64,000 nt of DNA from Paraphaeosphaeria minitans (GCA_015832175.1 WJXW01000013.1:434001-498000); one strand, 5' to 3'; positions 46,090 through 56,864 are shown, numbered from the stretch's first letter. Numbers and translations are program-made. The notes: generated by a model not told the origin, from the sequence alone.

Positions 46090-46988
46090 ATGCCTCTCGC
46101 AAAACACCCCAATCCCTCCAGCTCGGTGACCTCCCACTTCTCCCTCAAAGGCAAAGTCGCGGCCGTCACCGGCGGCGCCCGCGGAATAGGCCTCTCCGCC
46201 TCGCGCGCCATCGCCGAAGCAGACGCCTCCGTCGCAACCCTCTACTCCTCCACCAACGACGCCGACGCCATCGCATCCCAAATCGCGGCAGACACCGGTG
46301 CTAATGTAAAAGCATACAAAGCCTCTGTCGAAACTAAGGAAGAGATCGCCTCAGTATTACGGCAGATCTCTGAGGACTTTGGAGGCTTGCACATTGTCGT
46401 AGCAAACGCGGGTACTGTGCTCTCCGATACAAAGTCGCCATGTCTTAGACATAGAGAAGTTGTACACAAACCAACTTTTGTGACACGACTGACTTTGAAG
46501 CCGCGAGTATAGGTGTCGCGAACCACCATGCGGCAGAAGACTACACCGAGGAGCAATGGCGCAAGGTCATGGCCGTGAACCTCGATGGCGCGTTCTACAC
46601 TGCTCAGGCAGCGGGTAACATCTTCAAGAACCAGGGTCACGGAAACTTGATCTTCACCGCTTCAGTCTCCGCCATCCTCGTTAATGTCCCGCAAAAGCAG
46701 GCAGCGTATAACGCGTCCAAAGCAGGGGTGGTGCAATTAGCTCGCTGTCTTTCCGTTGAGTGGGTCGAGTTTGCGCGCGTCAACTGCGTGAGCCCCGGGT
46801 TTATCGAAACGGATATGCTAGATGTGCATCCCGAGGCCCACAGGAAGAAGTGGTTCGACATTATTCCTGCGAAGAGGATGTGCGAGCCGGATGAGTTGAA
46901 GGGGGCGTATGTGTTTTTGGCGAGCTAGGCAAGCTCGTATATGACGGGTGCGAATTTGGTCATTGATGGAGGATATACCTTGCCGTGA
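46090..46988 (+). pseudogene. Sorbose reductase/mannitol dehydrogenase-type SDR with premature TAG
   Basis: Exons 46090-46411 and 46513-46988 are joined in phase 1 over a 101-nt intron. The protein is a classical short-chain dehydrogenase of the Sou1/NADP-mannitol dehydrogenase type: VTGGARGIGL cofactor loop, HIVVANAG across the splice, catalytic Ser in TASVSA, and the YNASKAG Tyr-Lys pair, then VSPGFIETDML. These enzymes interconvert ketoses and polyols in the cytosol. In the last stretch the frame reads AYVFLAS, then TAG (46926-46928), then ASSYMTGANLVIDGGYTLP and a normal TGA at 46986-46988. The tail is plainly the family's conserved C-terminus, so one codon has become a stop and removes the last ~20 residues, which help shape the substrate pocket. 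A base-call error is possible. The intron is one of the two introner-like copies. Confidence 0.82.
46412..46512 (+). mobile_element. Introner-like intron, copy A
   Basis: A 101-nt GT-AG intron splitting the Gly codon of ANAG (phase 1). It shares ordered blocks with the intron at 48128-48231: TACAAAGTCGC, ATGTCTTAG, TTGTAC and CGAGTATAG at the acceptor. It includes the palindrome ATGTCTTAGACAT. Introns of unrelated position normally share nothing beyond splice signals, so a common mobile origin is likely. Introner-like elements of this size are known from Dothideomycetes. Confidence 0.65.
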
Positions 46989-47815
46989 GCGGTTGAATGC
47001 GCGTTTCTGCGGGTGGTTGGTCGATGATAACAGGATGATTCAACTGTACTTGATCAAATGTCTCTTCCTTCAGAGTACCATACTCGACCTTTCCGAGGCT
47101 GTTCATGCGAATTTGTGACCGAGACTTGGTTCAAAGATCATAGCAAGGTCTTCCGATATATCCCGCGTACTGTGGCCTAGCGAAGTAGCCTGAGATCGTG
47201 CAGACGACTCTGGGCTGCAATTCCTGCAGCAAGCCAGCTCGGGTAGATGAAAGGGCTTAGTTCAAACTCAGACATGGACGCTACATCCGGCAACAGATTT
47301 CCAAGTCCAGGGTCGGATGATCCGTCATCTGAAATCGTCTAGGTCTCTGTTGATCGATCAGACTGGGAAACAGTGGGTCTGCCTGCACGAAAACATGAGA
47401 CAGACCACCCAGTGGCCCCCATGATCGGTAGTTTCGGAGGTCACCCTAGAGCCTCACGTACCGCCCGTATAGTCGTACGAGCCTCCGAAAGCTTGGTCAT
47501 TGATCACAAAACCTAATTGCAAGAGGCCTTGCTACGTGTGTGGGGTCCGCGAGAAGGCAGTGTGCAGACAGTACACTGCAGGCAGTGCTCTTTGAACCCG
47601 AGACGAGGGCGAACCCCATACTTACCATCCGCGCGTAAGAAAATGTTGCTGTCAAGTGTGGATGAAGCCAGCATGGTAGATCCACTGTAAACGGAAACTA
47701 AATACCCACGCTCTTATATAGACTCCCAGGCCACATTTTGTTTCTAATGAAATCTGCAACGTCGTTTCAATTGTTCCAGTTCTATACCTAGAATCTTTAT
47801 CAGTTACCTTGCATA
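46989..47815. other. Intergenic region between two SDR genes
   Basis: About 830 bp. It should hold the first gene's terminator and the second gene's promoter. No gene or repeat was recognised. Confidence 0.5.
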
Positions 47816-48568
47816 ATGACTGCCAACGGGACCATCAACGGCAATGGCGCCACCAGGAAGTCCATACGCGCCCCCAATCCCCCGCTCAAAGACAGTGTCT
47901 TCGATATGTTCCGTCTCGATGGCAAGGCAGCCATAATAACAGGTGGCTCGGGCGGGATCGGGTACGAGGTCGCGCGCGTGCTGGCAGAAGCTGGAGCAAA
48001 CATTGCGATATGGTACGCGCACTCCAAGAAGACGCACGCCCTCGCCGAGACCATCGCCTCGGATTTCAACGTCAAGGTCAAGGCGTACCAGGTGGCTGTG
48101 GAGGACTATGCTGCGGTGGAGAAGGCAGTACGATACCCCCTGGTACAAAGTCGCTATGTCTTAGCATAGACAAATTGTACCTGAACCCACGTTTGCATGT
48201 GACTAAGCTGACTCTGTACCCACGAGTATAGGTAGCCACAGTCGAGGAGGAATTCGGCAGGCTCGACATCATGGTCGCAAACGCTGGTATCTCAACCAAG
48301 GCAGGGGGTCTGGATGACCTCGTCGAGGACTGGAACACAGTGCGAGTCATCGATTTTGACGGCGCTTACTACTGTGTCCGAGCAGTTGGATTGGTGTTCA
48401 GGAAACAGGGCTGTAAGTTTCGCTTTCCCAATCCAAAGGATGGGAGTTTTATGCTGACGACAGAATCTTGTAGCCGGAAACTGCATCTTCACAGCCTCAA
48501 TGTCCGGCCACGCAGCCAACGTCCCGCAAGAGCAATCGTGTTCATTTGGAGCGGCACCGGAATGTTGA
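47816..48568 (+). pseudogene. Truncated short-chain dehydrogenase (3' half replaced)
   Basis: Exons 47816-48127, 48232-48412 and 48474 onward encode a second SDR close to the sorbose-reductase group: AAIITGGSGGIGYEVARVLA, FGRLDIMVANAGIS, and CIFTASMSGHAANVPQEQS. Intron 1 (104 nt) is the second introner-like copy; intron 2 (61 nt) is ordinary. Immediately after PQEQSC, where the catalytic Tyr-x3-Lys should follow, the sequence turns into a sugar-transporter gene and the SDR frame ends at TGA 48566-48568. The enzyme therefore lacks its active site and half of its fold. Everything before the junction is intact, which points to a deletion fusing two same-strand genes. Confidence 0.85.
48128..48231 (+). 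mobile_element. Introner-like intron, copy B
   Basis: A 104-nt phase-0 intron after VEKA, 19 codons before the ANAG motif. It is similar along its length to the intron at 46412-46512, ending in the same CGAGTATAG. A hairpin CTATG-TCTTAG-CATAG is present. The trinucleotide GTA begins the intron and also begins the next exon, as a small target-site duplication would. Confidence 0.65.
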
Positions 48569-49023
48569 TCTCGTACATTGTCTGGACAGCATGTTCGGCA
48601 GTCAACAATGAGCAAAATAACAAGGCAGCTGGCTACGTCGTGGTGGTGTGTCTTTTCGCCTTTTCACTTCCACTACGACATCGCATATACTCCGCTCCTC
48701 ATGTCGTATCTCACTGAGATCTTCCCGTACACCTTACGGTCCAAAGGTATTACGTGCGAGTTGTTGTCATCTACTGCTCACTCGTCATCGCTGCTTTCGT
48801 CAACCCGATCGGTATGGAAAACCTTGGCTGGAAGTACTACATTTGTTTCTGCTGTTTCTTGGCAGTATTCCTCGCGGTCACATATATGTTCTTCCCCGAG
48901 ACCAAAGGACGAAACTTGGAAGAGATTGCTGAGATTTTTGACGGACCCGGCGCTCAAGTTGATACGCATGCCGTCGAGAAGGAACATGTCTATGCAGACA
49001 AGGAGCACAAGGAGGTGGTATAA
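48535..49023 (+). pseudogene. C-terminal remnant of an MFS sugar transporter
   Basis: The sequence encodes the last third of a sugar:proton symporter in several frames: VFIWSGTGMLISYIVWTACS and YVVVVCLFAF, then HYDIAYTPLLMSYLTEIFPY and TLRSKG, then NPIGMENLGWKYYICF, and PETKGRNLEEIAEIFDG, ending at TAA 49023. PETKGRNLEE is the signature at the end of the twelfth span. At least two frameshifts (near 48665 and 48755) interrupt it, and all earlier spans are missing. It is fused directly to the truncated SDR, so the original transporter start lay in the deleted DNA. Confidence 0.85.
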
Positions 49024-49524
49024 ATCAGGTTTGGCTATTCAGTGAAGAAGCCGAAGCCGAAGGCACTCTATTATTCCGTAGCTGATCGGTTGTCTTATAC
49101 AAAGATCTTCATCTGAAATCGAACAACGCTGTCGCAGTTCGGGTGCTTTTGTTCTTATGGTCTTCCGCATTGCGATGTAGCTTGCAAATTGCGAGTCTAA
49201 CTCCCAGTATTGTCGTGCTTTACATCGCAAGACTATCCTCATTTGCGTCTAATGGCGTCAACTTTGCTACCTCTTCCTGGAGGCTGGAAATTGTCGAACG
49301 CGAGCGCTAATGCGTTGCTTTTATTTTATTTTTTAAAGTGCTCCTCAAGCCGACAGGTCTCTCGCCTCTTCTTCCTACTGGGCGGCTTGTCGCGGTAGAA
49401 CCGACGCCTGGCTACGGAGCCACAGATGGATATTGTGACGAAAGCCATTCGGCCTCCGGACAGATGCTGCGCAAGATGTCATGCAACTATAGTGTACTAA
49501 CGGGAAGTTGACCAAACGTGAACC
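49024..49524. other. Intergenic region between convergent genes
   Basis: About 500 bp between the transporter remnant (+) and the regulator (-). Nothing specific was recognised. Confidence 0.5.
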
Positions 49525-51783
49525 TCAATCCCACGGAAATCGATTTGTACCAACATCCCCAGGCTGAGGAATTGTCGGCTGCGGCATGTCGCCCATGTCG
49601 GTAAAGAAGTTGTTCCAATGACCGTTTTGCATTAGCACATCGGGCCACATCATGGCATAAACGCTGTTAATCTGCGTTTGCGGCGATTCCTGCGTGGATT
49701 CCAGCGGTGGATGGTTCGCAAGCGTGGTGCTGTCGGGAGTGGACCCGGCTGCGTGATCGTTGATCTGCGGTTGTAAAAATGGCCCACAAAGTTGTTGAAT
49801 AACATTGTAGCAATCTTGTGCGCTGGGATTCAGCGTTGAAACGAGTTGCATGGTATGAAGCGTCTGATTAACCTGGAAACGCCAACTAGCGGACGATGGT
49901 GCGTTTGGCTCGTTCCGGAGACACACGCAAGGAATGAGTGAGGCTTGAAATAAGAAGTACAGCGCATACCAGGCAGCTAGTCTCGTCGGTGGAGTAGATG
50001 CCCAAAACTCATTAATGGAGGATATGCTTGCCTCGGCGTCCCTGAGGCAGCGATTGTATGCCTCTTGAACAGCAGGTGGAACAGCGTTGCCATTGTTGGT
50101 ATCTGGGGCTCTTGCTTGTAGTACGCGTCGCATTACATACGGACGATACATGATAATTCTGAAGTTGTACAGGCGCCACCACATGATCGCGTGCCCAGTC
50201 GCAAACTTAATAGGAATCGGTGAGGTTTGTCGATACCACGATGGTACAGAGGATTCCCATTTTCCGATCAATGTATCGTCTAGTCGAATGAGCTCCGTGG
50301 CGGAAGGAAAGGGCATGGATATTACGCGAGTGTAGATATCGTTAGTCAGTGTGTGGAATTTGGACTGCATGATGAGAGCACTGAAGGTTGTGACGTTGTC
50401 TACTTCCTTGGGAAGCGAGCGCGACAGATTAGTAAGAGCTCGGTCATTCACATTGAGTGGCAGCGATATCTCCACGTTGCGATTCGGCCAGGCTAATGGA
50501 CGGCCAAAGGTGATGGCAGCCCCTATATTGAAGACAAACATGCACCACCACACACGACGGCGGATCTCCATGTTCAAAGGCGAGATATCCCAATCATTGA
50601 ACTCTTTGTGTAGGCCGAGGCCCATGGCCATGTGAACAGCGAGGCCGAGATAGTTGTAGCCACTGTTAGGTTTGTTGCGCTTTTGGAGGTAATTGGACAT
50701 GAGCGTGAGCGTCTGTACAAGAGTAATATTGCCCGTCTCCAGGCTCTCGATAGACATGTTGGACTTGGCAGCCATGAAGAGCCGTCGATCTGTATCGGTT
50801 GGAATTGTGGCGGCGGTGAAGTGGCCAATCGCGGCGAGCATGAACGCTAGAGCATGCCAGCTTCGCCCAGACGGACGGGGTATGACCTGAGAGTATTGGG
50901 CTCTAAATGTGTGCTCTTCAACGAGCGGGTATGAGATGTGATAGAGGCCAAAGTAGGCGTTGATAGCAGCGTCCAGATCGACGGACCCCATGTCAAGCGC
51001 ATCCCACAAGGGCGTGTCCAGCCAGTGTTCCGAGAGACTCGGCGCAGTGGCAGCAGGCGGCGGATGAGGGATTGCCTTTCTGTACGAAGCATGCGCATCG
51101 GGAAGGAGCAGTCGCAGCATGGCTGCGCCAGAAGCGACGCCTAGATATCCTGCTTCGTGGTCGGCCACCGTCAACGAGGCCATACCGTCGGCGGCGCCTT
51201 CATCTTCGCCATTCGATCCGCCCGTAGCCGGGTTTGTTTCCGGGAGACCGTTGTCCAGTGTCTGTTCGGACCAGCTATAGTCGGCTAGACCAGACGGCGG
51301 GCCTTCGAAAGCCAACCCTGCCTCGTCGTTGGGCGTCGCGACGTCCTCTCCCGCATCATGCTCTGCTGCTGCTGCTGCTACCGCGGTTCCACCCTCGCCT
51401 GTCCTTTCGCCATCGTGGCGCTGCAACTGATGTAGGCTATCTTCGGCACGCTGAGCGCGGGCTTCGGCGCGCGCGCCTTGGAGTTGAGCGCGTCGCAGCT
51501 GTTCCTCGACCTGGGTCAGGTATTTTCGCGTCAAGGGTGTTCTGCTGTGCCGTTCATAGAGACAGTGGCCTTTTAGCACAGTCAGTGTGGTTCAAAGTCG
51601 TGAGAACGGTCAGTTGAGCATGTCTCTGCGAGGCGAGATCACTGTACGGTAGGTAGACAGGGTGTACTGACGGCGATTCTTCCTGCAGGGCCCGCACTCT
51701 GGGAGTGTCTTGTCGCAGCGCGCCTTGCGCCGACGACATTCATTGCAGGCTTGGTCACGTTCGTCGCGATTGTCGCTGTCCAT
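49525..51783 (-). CDS. Zn2Cys6 transcription factor with fungal-specific TF domain
   Basis: Two exons, 51672-51783 and 49525-51569, joined in phase 1 over a 102-nt intron, give 718 residues. The splice falls inside the zinc cluster and is confirmed by it: Cys13, 16, 23, 30, 33 in exon 1 and Cys40 two codons into exon 2 restore C-x2-C-x6-C-x6-C-x2-C-x6-C. A linker and coiled coil (~55-90, EEQLRRAQLQGARAEARAQR) typical for dimerisation follow. The fungal-specific TF domain (~220-500) includes YNYLGLAVHMAMGLGLHKEF and RRRVWWCMFVFN, with the C-x-x-x-GRP pattern (ITFGRPLAWP). It lies tail-to-tail with the sugar transporter remnant, so it is the natural candidate regulator of the adjacent polyol genes. 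Unlike them it looks intact. Confidence 0.88.
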
Positions 51784-54131
51784 GTGCGCTGCGGGTCAAG
51801 GCATGTTGTCGCATTGGCGCGGTAGCATGACTGCCCAGATGCTCAGAATCTCTTCTAGCCTCCGCTGTGGGGCCGCACCCCGCACACCACACCATTCGCC
51901 ATCTGTTGGGGCTAACTCCATTCTTCATTTTTACACCCCTTAACATGGTGCATGCTTCGCTTGTAAAGGCAGAATGGTCAAGAATTTGGATGCTCCTTCG
52001 AATGATTGCTCCCCTTGTCAATGCTGTGCTATTTCCGGTAATTCCTCTCTTTCTAAGCCGAGCTCATCCCTATGGTCCGATCGCTTCCTGGATCCGCTGG
52101 GGTTTTGACGCATTCATAACGGAGTACATAAAAGTGTGAGGTATGCACCTAATTTGAAGCGGACAGCCTCGTCTGACATATCCTGCGTGTGCATGGACGG
52201 ATTTCCATCTATGGAGATGTCAGCTGAGTCTCAGCACCACGACTAGCCAGCCAAACCGTAACATTACATCCACTTCATGGACGTCACTTACCCAAACCCT
52301 GTCCGTGTCAGCACACAAGACCTTGACGCCCACTATCACTTCGTTTGTCACCCTCTCTCAAGTTCCGAGTCCATCGGTTGGTGTCACCAATGTAATGATA
52401 ATCATACGTGTCACTACGCTGTTTAACAATGATTACCTCTCTCTCCAGGAACCTTCGAGCCAATCGCGAAAAAAGCTGTGTAATTAGTCTTGCCTATGCT
52501 AATAGATAATAGAAGAGTATATCTGACCAAGTTTCAGAAGCTTTACATCTGCACTTAAGCCGCTTCTAGTGCAGACACCAGCAGGGCAGCCACCACCAGC
52601 GACGAACCAACGATCCATTGCACCCGAAACCCCGAAGCTGTCCCAAGCCCCCTTGATCCAGTCTCGTCCAACACCTCAAGATGCCCATGGATACCTGGCG
52701 CCCCAGCACCACCGCCCAGCCCAGAGTCGCAAGCAACTCCCACGTCCATCGCAACCATACATGGCAAGGACACAATCAACGCCAACCCCTCCAGCGCCGC
52801 AGCACTCATCCCTGCCGTACCTATCGCCTCCCACCCGCCCAACTCACCACCCTCGACACATTCTTCATTTCTTTCGACACATCCGCCTCCTTCACAGTAA
52901 CCAACAACGCCCAAGCCATCCCTCCACCGGCGCTCGTCTTAGAAGAAAGACCCCTAGCACATACTTAAGTTTCTTGCCCACGGTACATAAGCCAAAAGTA
53001 CAATTATATTCCTTTTTTCCAAGCCTTGTTAGGAAACAACCCACTGTGTACCTCTATAGTGTAATAATATCTAGAGCAAAGTGTGGCACCATCCGCTTAG
53101 TACCTAGTACCTACGGTACCTACTTGATAAAATAAACCATGGCACCTCGCAATAGGCTTTCTGCTACCTAGAGCCACGCACTTTTCTTGTAACTCCTAGG
53201 TAATGCATAACGATTTCGCTCCTAGACGCCTACACGATGGTGTCATTAACTTCTAATTCAAACTACTGTCGTTGTCGCGCATTTGCGCATTTGCGCAAGC
53301 TCCCATGGTTCCTTTTAGCCACCCTGTTACCTCCAGTGCCCAGAGCCAGCTCAACTCAAATTTTCCCCACCCTAGAGTGCTGTCAAGAAGCATTCGCTAT
53401 ACCGCATGCAGTCTGAGCTTGCGAGTCGTGAATCTTACTCTGCGTTCCGCCAAACTAGTAGGTATCGCACGAGAACTCTCATCCAATCAGCGATACCAGA
53501 CTAGACGATGGTAGAGATCTGGAGTGTGACTAAGCGGAACGACATCCTTGTTAGCGTTGGTTCGGGCCTGAAGTTCTCTACATGCAATTTCGATGCGTCC
53601 TCGGATTGCCATTACACATGGCCAGCCACGCGTCTCCCATCTCAAGAAGCGAAGCCGAGCTGGTGGGACGATCTCTTCGTCGTAGTTTGAGGATGCTCTT
53701 GTATCGCTGGAAACTTCAAGCCCGCGGTGATTGGGCTTCACCACCATGGGCAATTCGAACACACACCCAGATTTACAGTAATTCGAATCCCCAGAGTTAG
53801 GTAACATCGTTGTGCGCGGATCTACTAGTGACATGCCGCCAAGATCGCCGTTGTTTAATCGTGCTACATGCGACCATCCCGCGATGCGGACGCGTCTCCT
53901 GCTGCGCCTTGGGACTTGGGCAGACGGTTCCTCTCAAGCATCACTATTTCGGGATTAGCGCTTGTCTCATCAAGATGTATCCGCCTAATACTTGAATGGA
54001 CGATATATGCCATAACGACAAGCTGAGGACACTCGCTGTCGAAGTTGATCGTGAAATAGTCTGCTTATTTTCTAAGTTTTTTTTTTCTATTTTCTTTTCA
54101 TTTGACGCAGATCTACGAGAGAGTAGCCACG
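51784..54131. other. Intergenic region
   Basis: About 2.3 kb. A proline-rich frame on + (52569-53135) overlaps a minus frame (52555-52914) with a hydrophobic C-terminus (SLVVAALLVSALEAA); neither has a clear start or homologue, so none is called. GGTACCTA-type words cluster near 53100. A pyrimidine-rich tract ending in GACGCAG at 54110 resembles a strong splice acceptor for the following relic. Confidence 0.4.
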
Positions 54132-55584
54132 ATGACCCCAAACGTACGACTTGTAGAAGAAGGCTCGAACGTACGACCGGTAGAAGAAGGAACCCGGACT
54201 GCTGGAGGCGAGTACGACAAGATCCAAGAAAATCAGCGGGCTGACCCAAAAGCAGAGCACGATGACGCTTCATCGGCGCGTCAAGAGGTGCAAAGCAACC
54301 CAGATCTCTACGCTCCGCCGGCCTACACGATAATGACCACAACCGGCGAGGAAAGCCTCGACGCGGAAGCTTTCGCGCCGGAAAAGACTCCCCTCCTCGA
54401 GCAGTCCCAGTCCGCGGATCGAAACGACCAGCCGTCTCCCTTGTACACACCTAAGCTTCTGCTTCTGCTTCTGGCTCTCGAATCGAACGGCCATGCTCGC
54501 AAGGCCCTTCCCAAGTCATGCCTGCCCGGAAACCGCTAGACTGGACGGATGACAACGCGGATGCTGTGCGATGTAGCGTCCTCAACGATCGGCCAGCTAC
54601 ATGGACTGTGAAAAGGGAAAGGGGGATGGCGCTGTGTCCACTAGCCGCCGCCGTCTTACTCCGAGAAGGCATCCTCAGCAATAAGCACCTCCAGCTAGTA
54701 CCATCGCTCCTCGACCGTCCTTCCTCATATCCAAGATTCGACCCACACGACCCCAAAGACCCGCTGTCCGCTGTCATAATAAGCAGCTACGATGTCATCG
54801 GCGACGTCCTTCTTGGAGCTGCCGGTGGACCGATAGAAGTAGGGCGAAAGCTTGGATCCCAGAGACGCGAGATGGAACACAATGCAGCTCTGGCTCGTCT
54901 GTCTCAAGGATCGACGTGGGCGCAGGAGAACCCGACCGAGAAGGCGCTCATGGTGGGCCCGAAGGCGCTCGTGCATTGCGGCGTCGGCACGTACAAGGGT
55001 TGTCGGAAGATAGTTGAGACGTGCATCAAGACTCCCATGATCTATACGCACAGCTTGGCGAGAGGGTTCCACAACACACCGAAACTGTACGGCGAGCATT
55101 TGAGAGCGCGTGAAGAGGTGTTTGACTTGAAAAGTGGACTGGTAGTAGGAGGAAAGGTAAGCATTGCCCAATTCTTCGCGTGCGAGGCTGACTCGATCCG
55201 TAGACACTTGTACTAGGTACATATGACGGCGTCAAAGACTTTTTTTGGATGCCCGTCAAAGGTGCGCGGAAGGAAGGCGTAGTGGGAGCGGGCAAAGGCT
55301 TTTGCAAAGGCATCGGGAATATGATGTGCAATTTTGGCGAAGGTATGAGCCTGGCTTCCCATTCGTTTCGATCGACGTGCTAATCGAATCCAGCTGCTTG
55401 CGGAACCATTGGCTATTCATCCTACGGCATCTACAGAGAGATCCAAAACTCGGCCTCGGGCGGGAACCTGCCAGCCCGGAATGTGGTTCTTACGTTAGGG
55501 GAAGCTGAGTATGAACAAGCCAAGGAGGAAGAACGGCGGAATGTGATCAAGCGGTGGCTTCAGGTGCAAATGAGGCAGATGTGA
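54132..55584 (+). pseudogene. Glycosyltransferase family 1-like gene relic
   Basis: The 3' part matches the C-terminal region of large ascomycete UDP-glycosyltransferases (sterol glucosyltransferase-like): DPLSAVIISSYDVIGDVLLG, LARGFHNTPKLYGEHL, FDLKSGLVVGGK, then YDGVKDFFWMPVKGA, GAGKGFCKGIGNM, TIGYSSYGIYREIQ and a final ARNVVLTLGEAEYEQ to TGA at 55584. Three exons seem to remain (to 55156; 55217-55342; 55395-55584), but the first join is out of frame and hits an early stop. The 5' part from ATG 54132 includes a 27-bp direct duplication and ends at a stop at 54539. The glycosyltransferase core of several hundred residues is absent. The gene is therefore both internally deleted and frameshifted. 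Family call moderate. Confidence 0.6.
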
Positions 55585-55907
55585 TGGAATGGGTATTGTA
55601 GGATTATGTATTATCTCATGCACGCCTGACTTGATCGTGCTTCCTACCCTGTTATCCAGGCTTCGCGAAGAGCCACGAACGACCGTCTCCGATGAGAACA
55701 TTGAGAAGGGACTACGGAGAAGTCTGATAACTCGACCAAGGCCTGAATTCGTCTCAGCGAGCGATCGCAGGATCGAGTGAATGAGGATCGCGGCTCGCCA
55801 TGACTGCTTCCGTGCGGTGCGCACTTTGTGTTCCGTGAACCAGTCGCGTTGACGTTGCATCGTCGTGATGGAGAAATCGTAGTCTTGATTATCTGGACGA
55901 AACATCA
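55585..55907. other. Short intergenic region
   Basis: About 320 bp between convergent genes; nothing specific recognised. Confidence 0.5.
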
Positions 55908-56864
55908 TCAATCTCGGTCGTATCGGTCATGCGACACCGGAAGTTCGCTGGGTGCTCTCGGTTGCTCTGCGCTTGGCATTTCTGCTGGATGTGTAGTCGA
56001 AGTCGTATACAATTCAGAAGGTGCAGAGTCTGTGTGTGCATATTTATGTTCATGCCCGTAGAGATGAGGCTGCAACGCATATTTGTCTTCGGCCTCGCGC
56101 CGCTTCGCCAGCTTCCGATATCCGTACGCTTTGCGGCCGAAAAAAACCGCAAGCAAGATTGCAATGGAACCGATGGCAGCGCCAGCACCAATACCTGCTT
56201 TGACTCCTGTAGACAGACCATTGTCTCCTACCTCTGGTGCTTTGGTGTCGGTCGATGTAGGCGACGATGTCGGTGAGGCTTGGGATGATGTTGTGCTGGA
56301 GGCTGTAGGCGTTGAGGAAGAGGAAGAGGAAGAAGCGCTGGATTTCACCGCATGTCCGGTGAAATTTCTTGGTAACTCGACCACGTCGATGTTGTTGGTG
56401 CAACATGAATCACTGTCGCCGCAACACCATCTCGTTACATCCCGAGTATCGTCCAACGCGTTGTAATCGCCGTTTCCAGACACTCCACACGGAGTCATTC
56501 TTGAACCACCAGCTGCATCGCGAGTGTGTCGGCACACATCTAAACATTCGCTACTTGTCGGGTCCGAGTTTGTACAGTATTCAAGCCACCAGGTCGTCGA
56601 CGCTGTACCATCTGTCATATAGCGATTCTGACATATACCGTTCGGCAAGCACTCGTCCTGCGTCCAGCCCATCACATTCGTCTCGTTCCCTGGTGTGTTT
56701 TCTCGGTTTAGGGCGCAACATAATGTTGTCACTCCATCCGAGCATTGCTTAATCTCGGTGTTGCTGATTTCCGTGCCATTGGCATAATAACATGATGCAG
56801 AGCCAAATGCAAGAACTGCAGTCGCTAAAGAGGAGCAGAAGATCAGAGAAGGAAAAATGCGCAT
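55908..56864 (-). CDS. Cys-rich type I membrane protein with Ser/Thr stalk
   Basis: A single exon of 318 residues from the ATG at 56864; the frame upstream is Arg-rich leader text and the chosen start begins the signal peptide (MRIFPSLIFCSSLATAVLA). The outer domain (~25-165) has many cysteines, including CYYANGTEI, LCCALNR, DECLPNGICQNR, CLDVCRHTRD and a terminal RWCCGDSDSCC. A Ser/Thr stalk (~180-215) leads to one membrane span (~229-250, KAGIGAGAAIGSIAILLAVF), then FFGRKAYGYRK as a stop-transfer and a ~70-residue cytosolic tail. This architecture is widespread and lineage-expanded in Dothideomycetes and Sordariomycetes; it resembles wall-sensor proteins but no function is established. Several N-x-T sites suggest glycosylation. 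It looks intact. Confidence 0.78.
   Translation of the reverse strand: MRIFPSLIFCSSLATAVLAFGSASCYYANGTEISNTEIKQCSDGVTTLCCALNRENTPGNETNVMGWTQDECLPNGICQNRYMTDGTASTTWWLEYCTNSDPTSSECLDVCRHTRDAAGGSRMTPCGVSGNGDYNALDDTRDVTRWCCGDSDSCCTNNIDVVELPRNFTGHAVKSSASSSSSSSTPTASSTTSSQASPTSSPTSTDTKAPEVGDNGLSTGVKAGIGAGAAIGSIAILLAVFFGRKAYGYRKLAKRREAEDKYALQPHLYGHEHKYAHTDSAPSELYTTSTTHPAEMPSAEQPRAPSELPVSHDRYDRD

Noticed and set aside
35724..46928. Programmed stop-codon readthrough explaining both the MATE TGA and the SDR TAG
   Set aside because: Neither stop has the UGA-CUA context known for fungal readthrough, and two different stop codons in unrelated genes are more simply explained by mutation or error.
52555..53135. 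Proline-rich + frame and opposing minus frame with a hydrophobic tail
   Set aside because: The two frames mirror each other over the same GC-rich DNA, and neither has a clear start, signal peptide or homologue.
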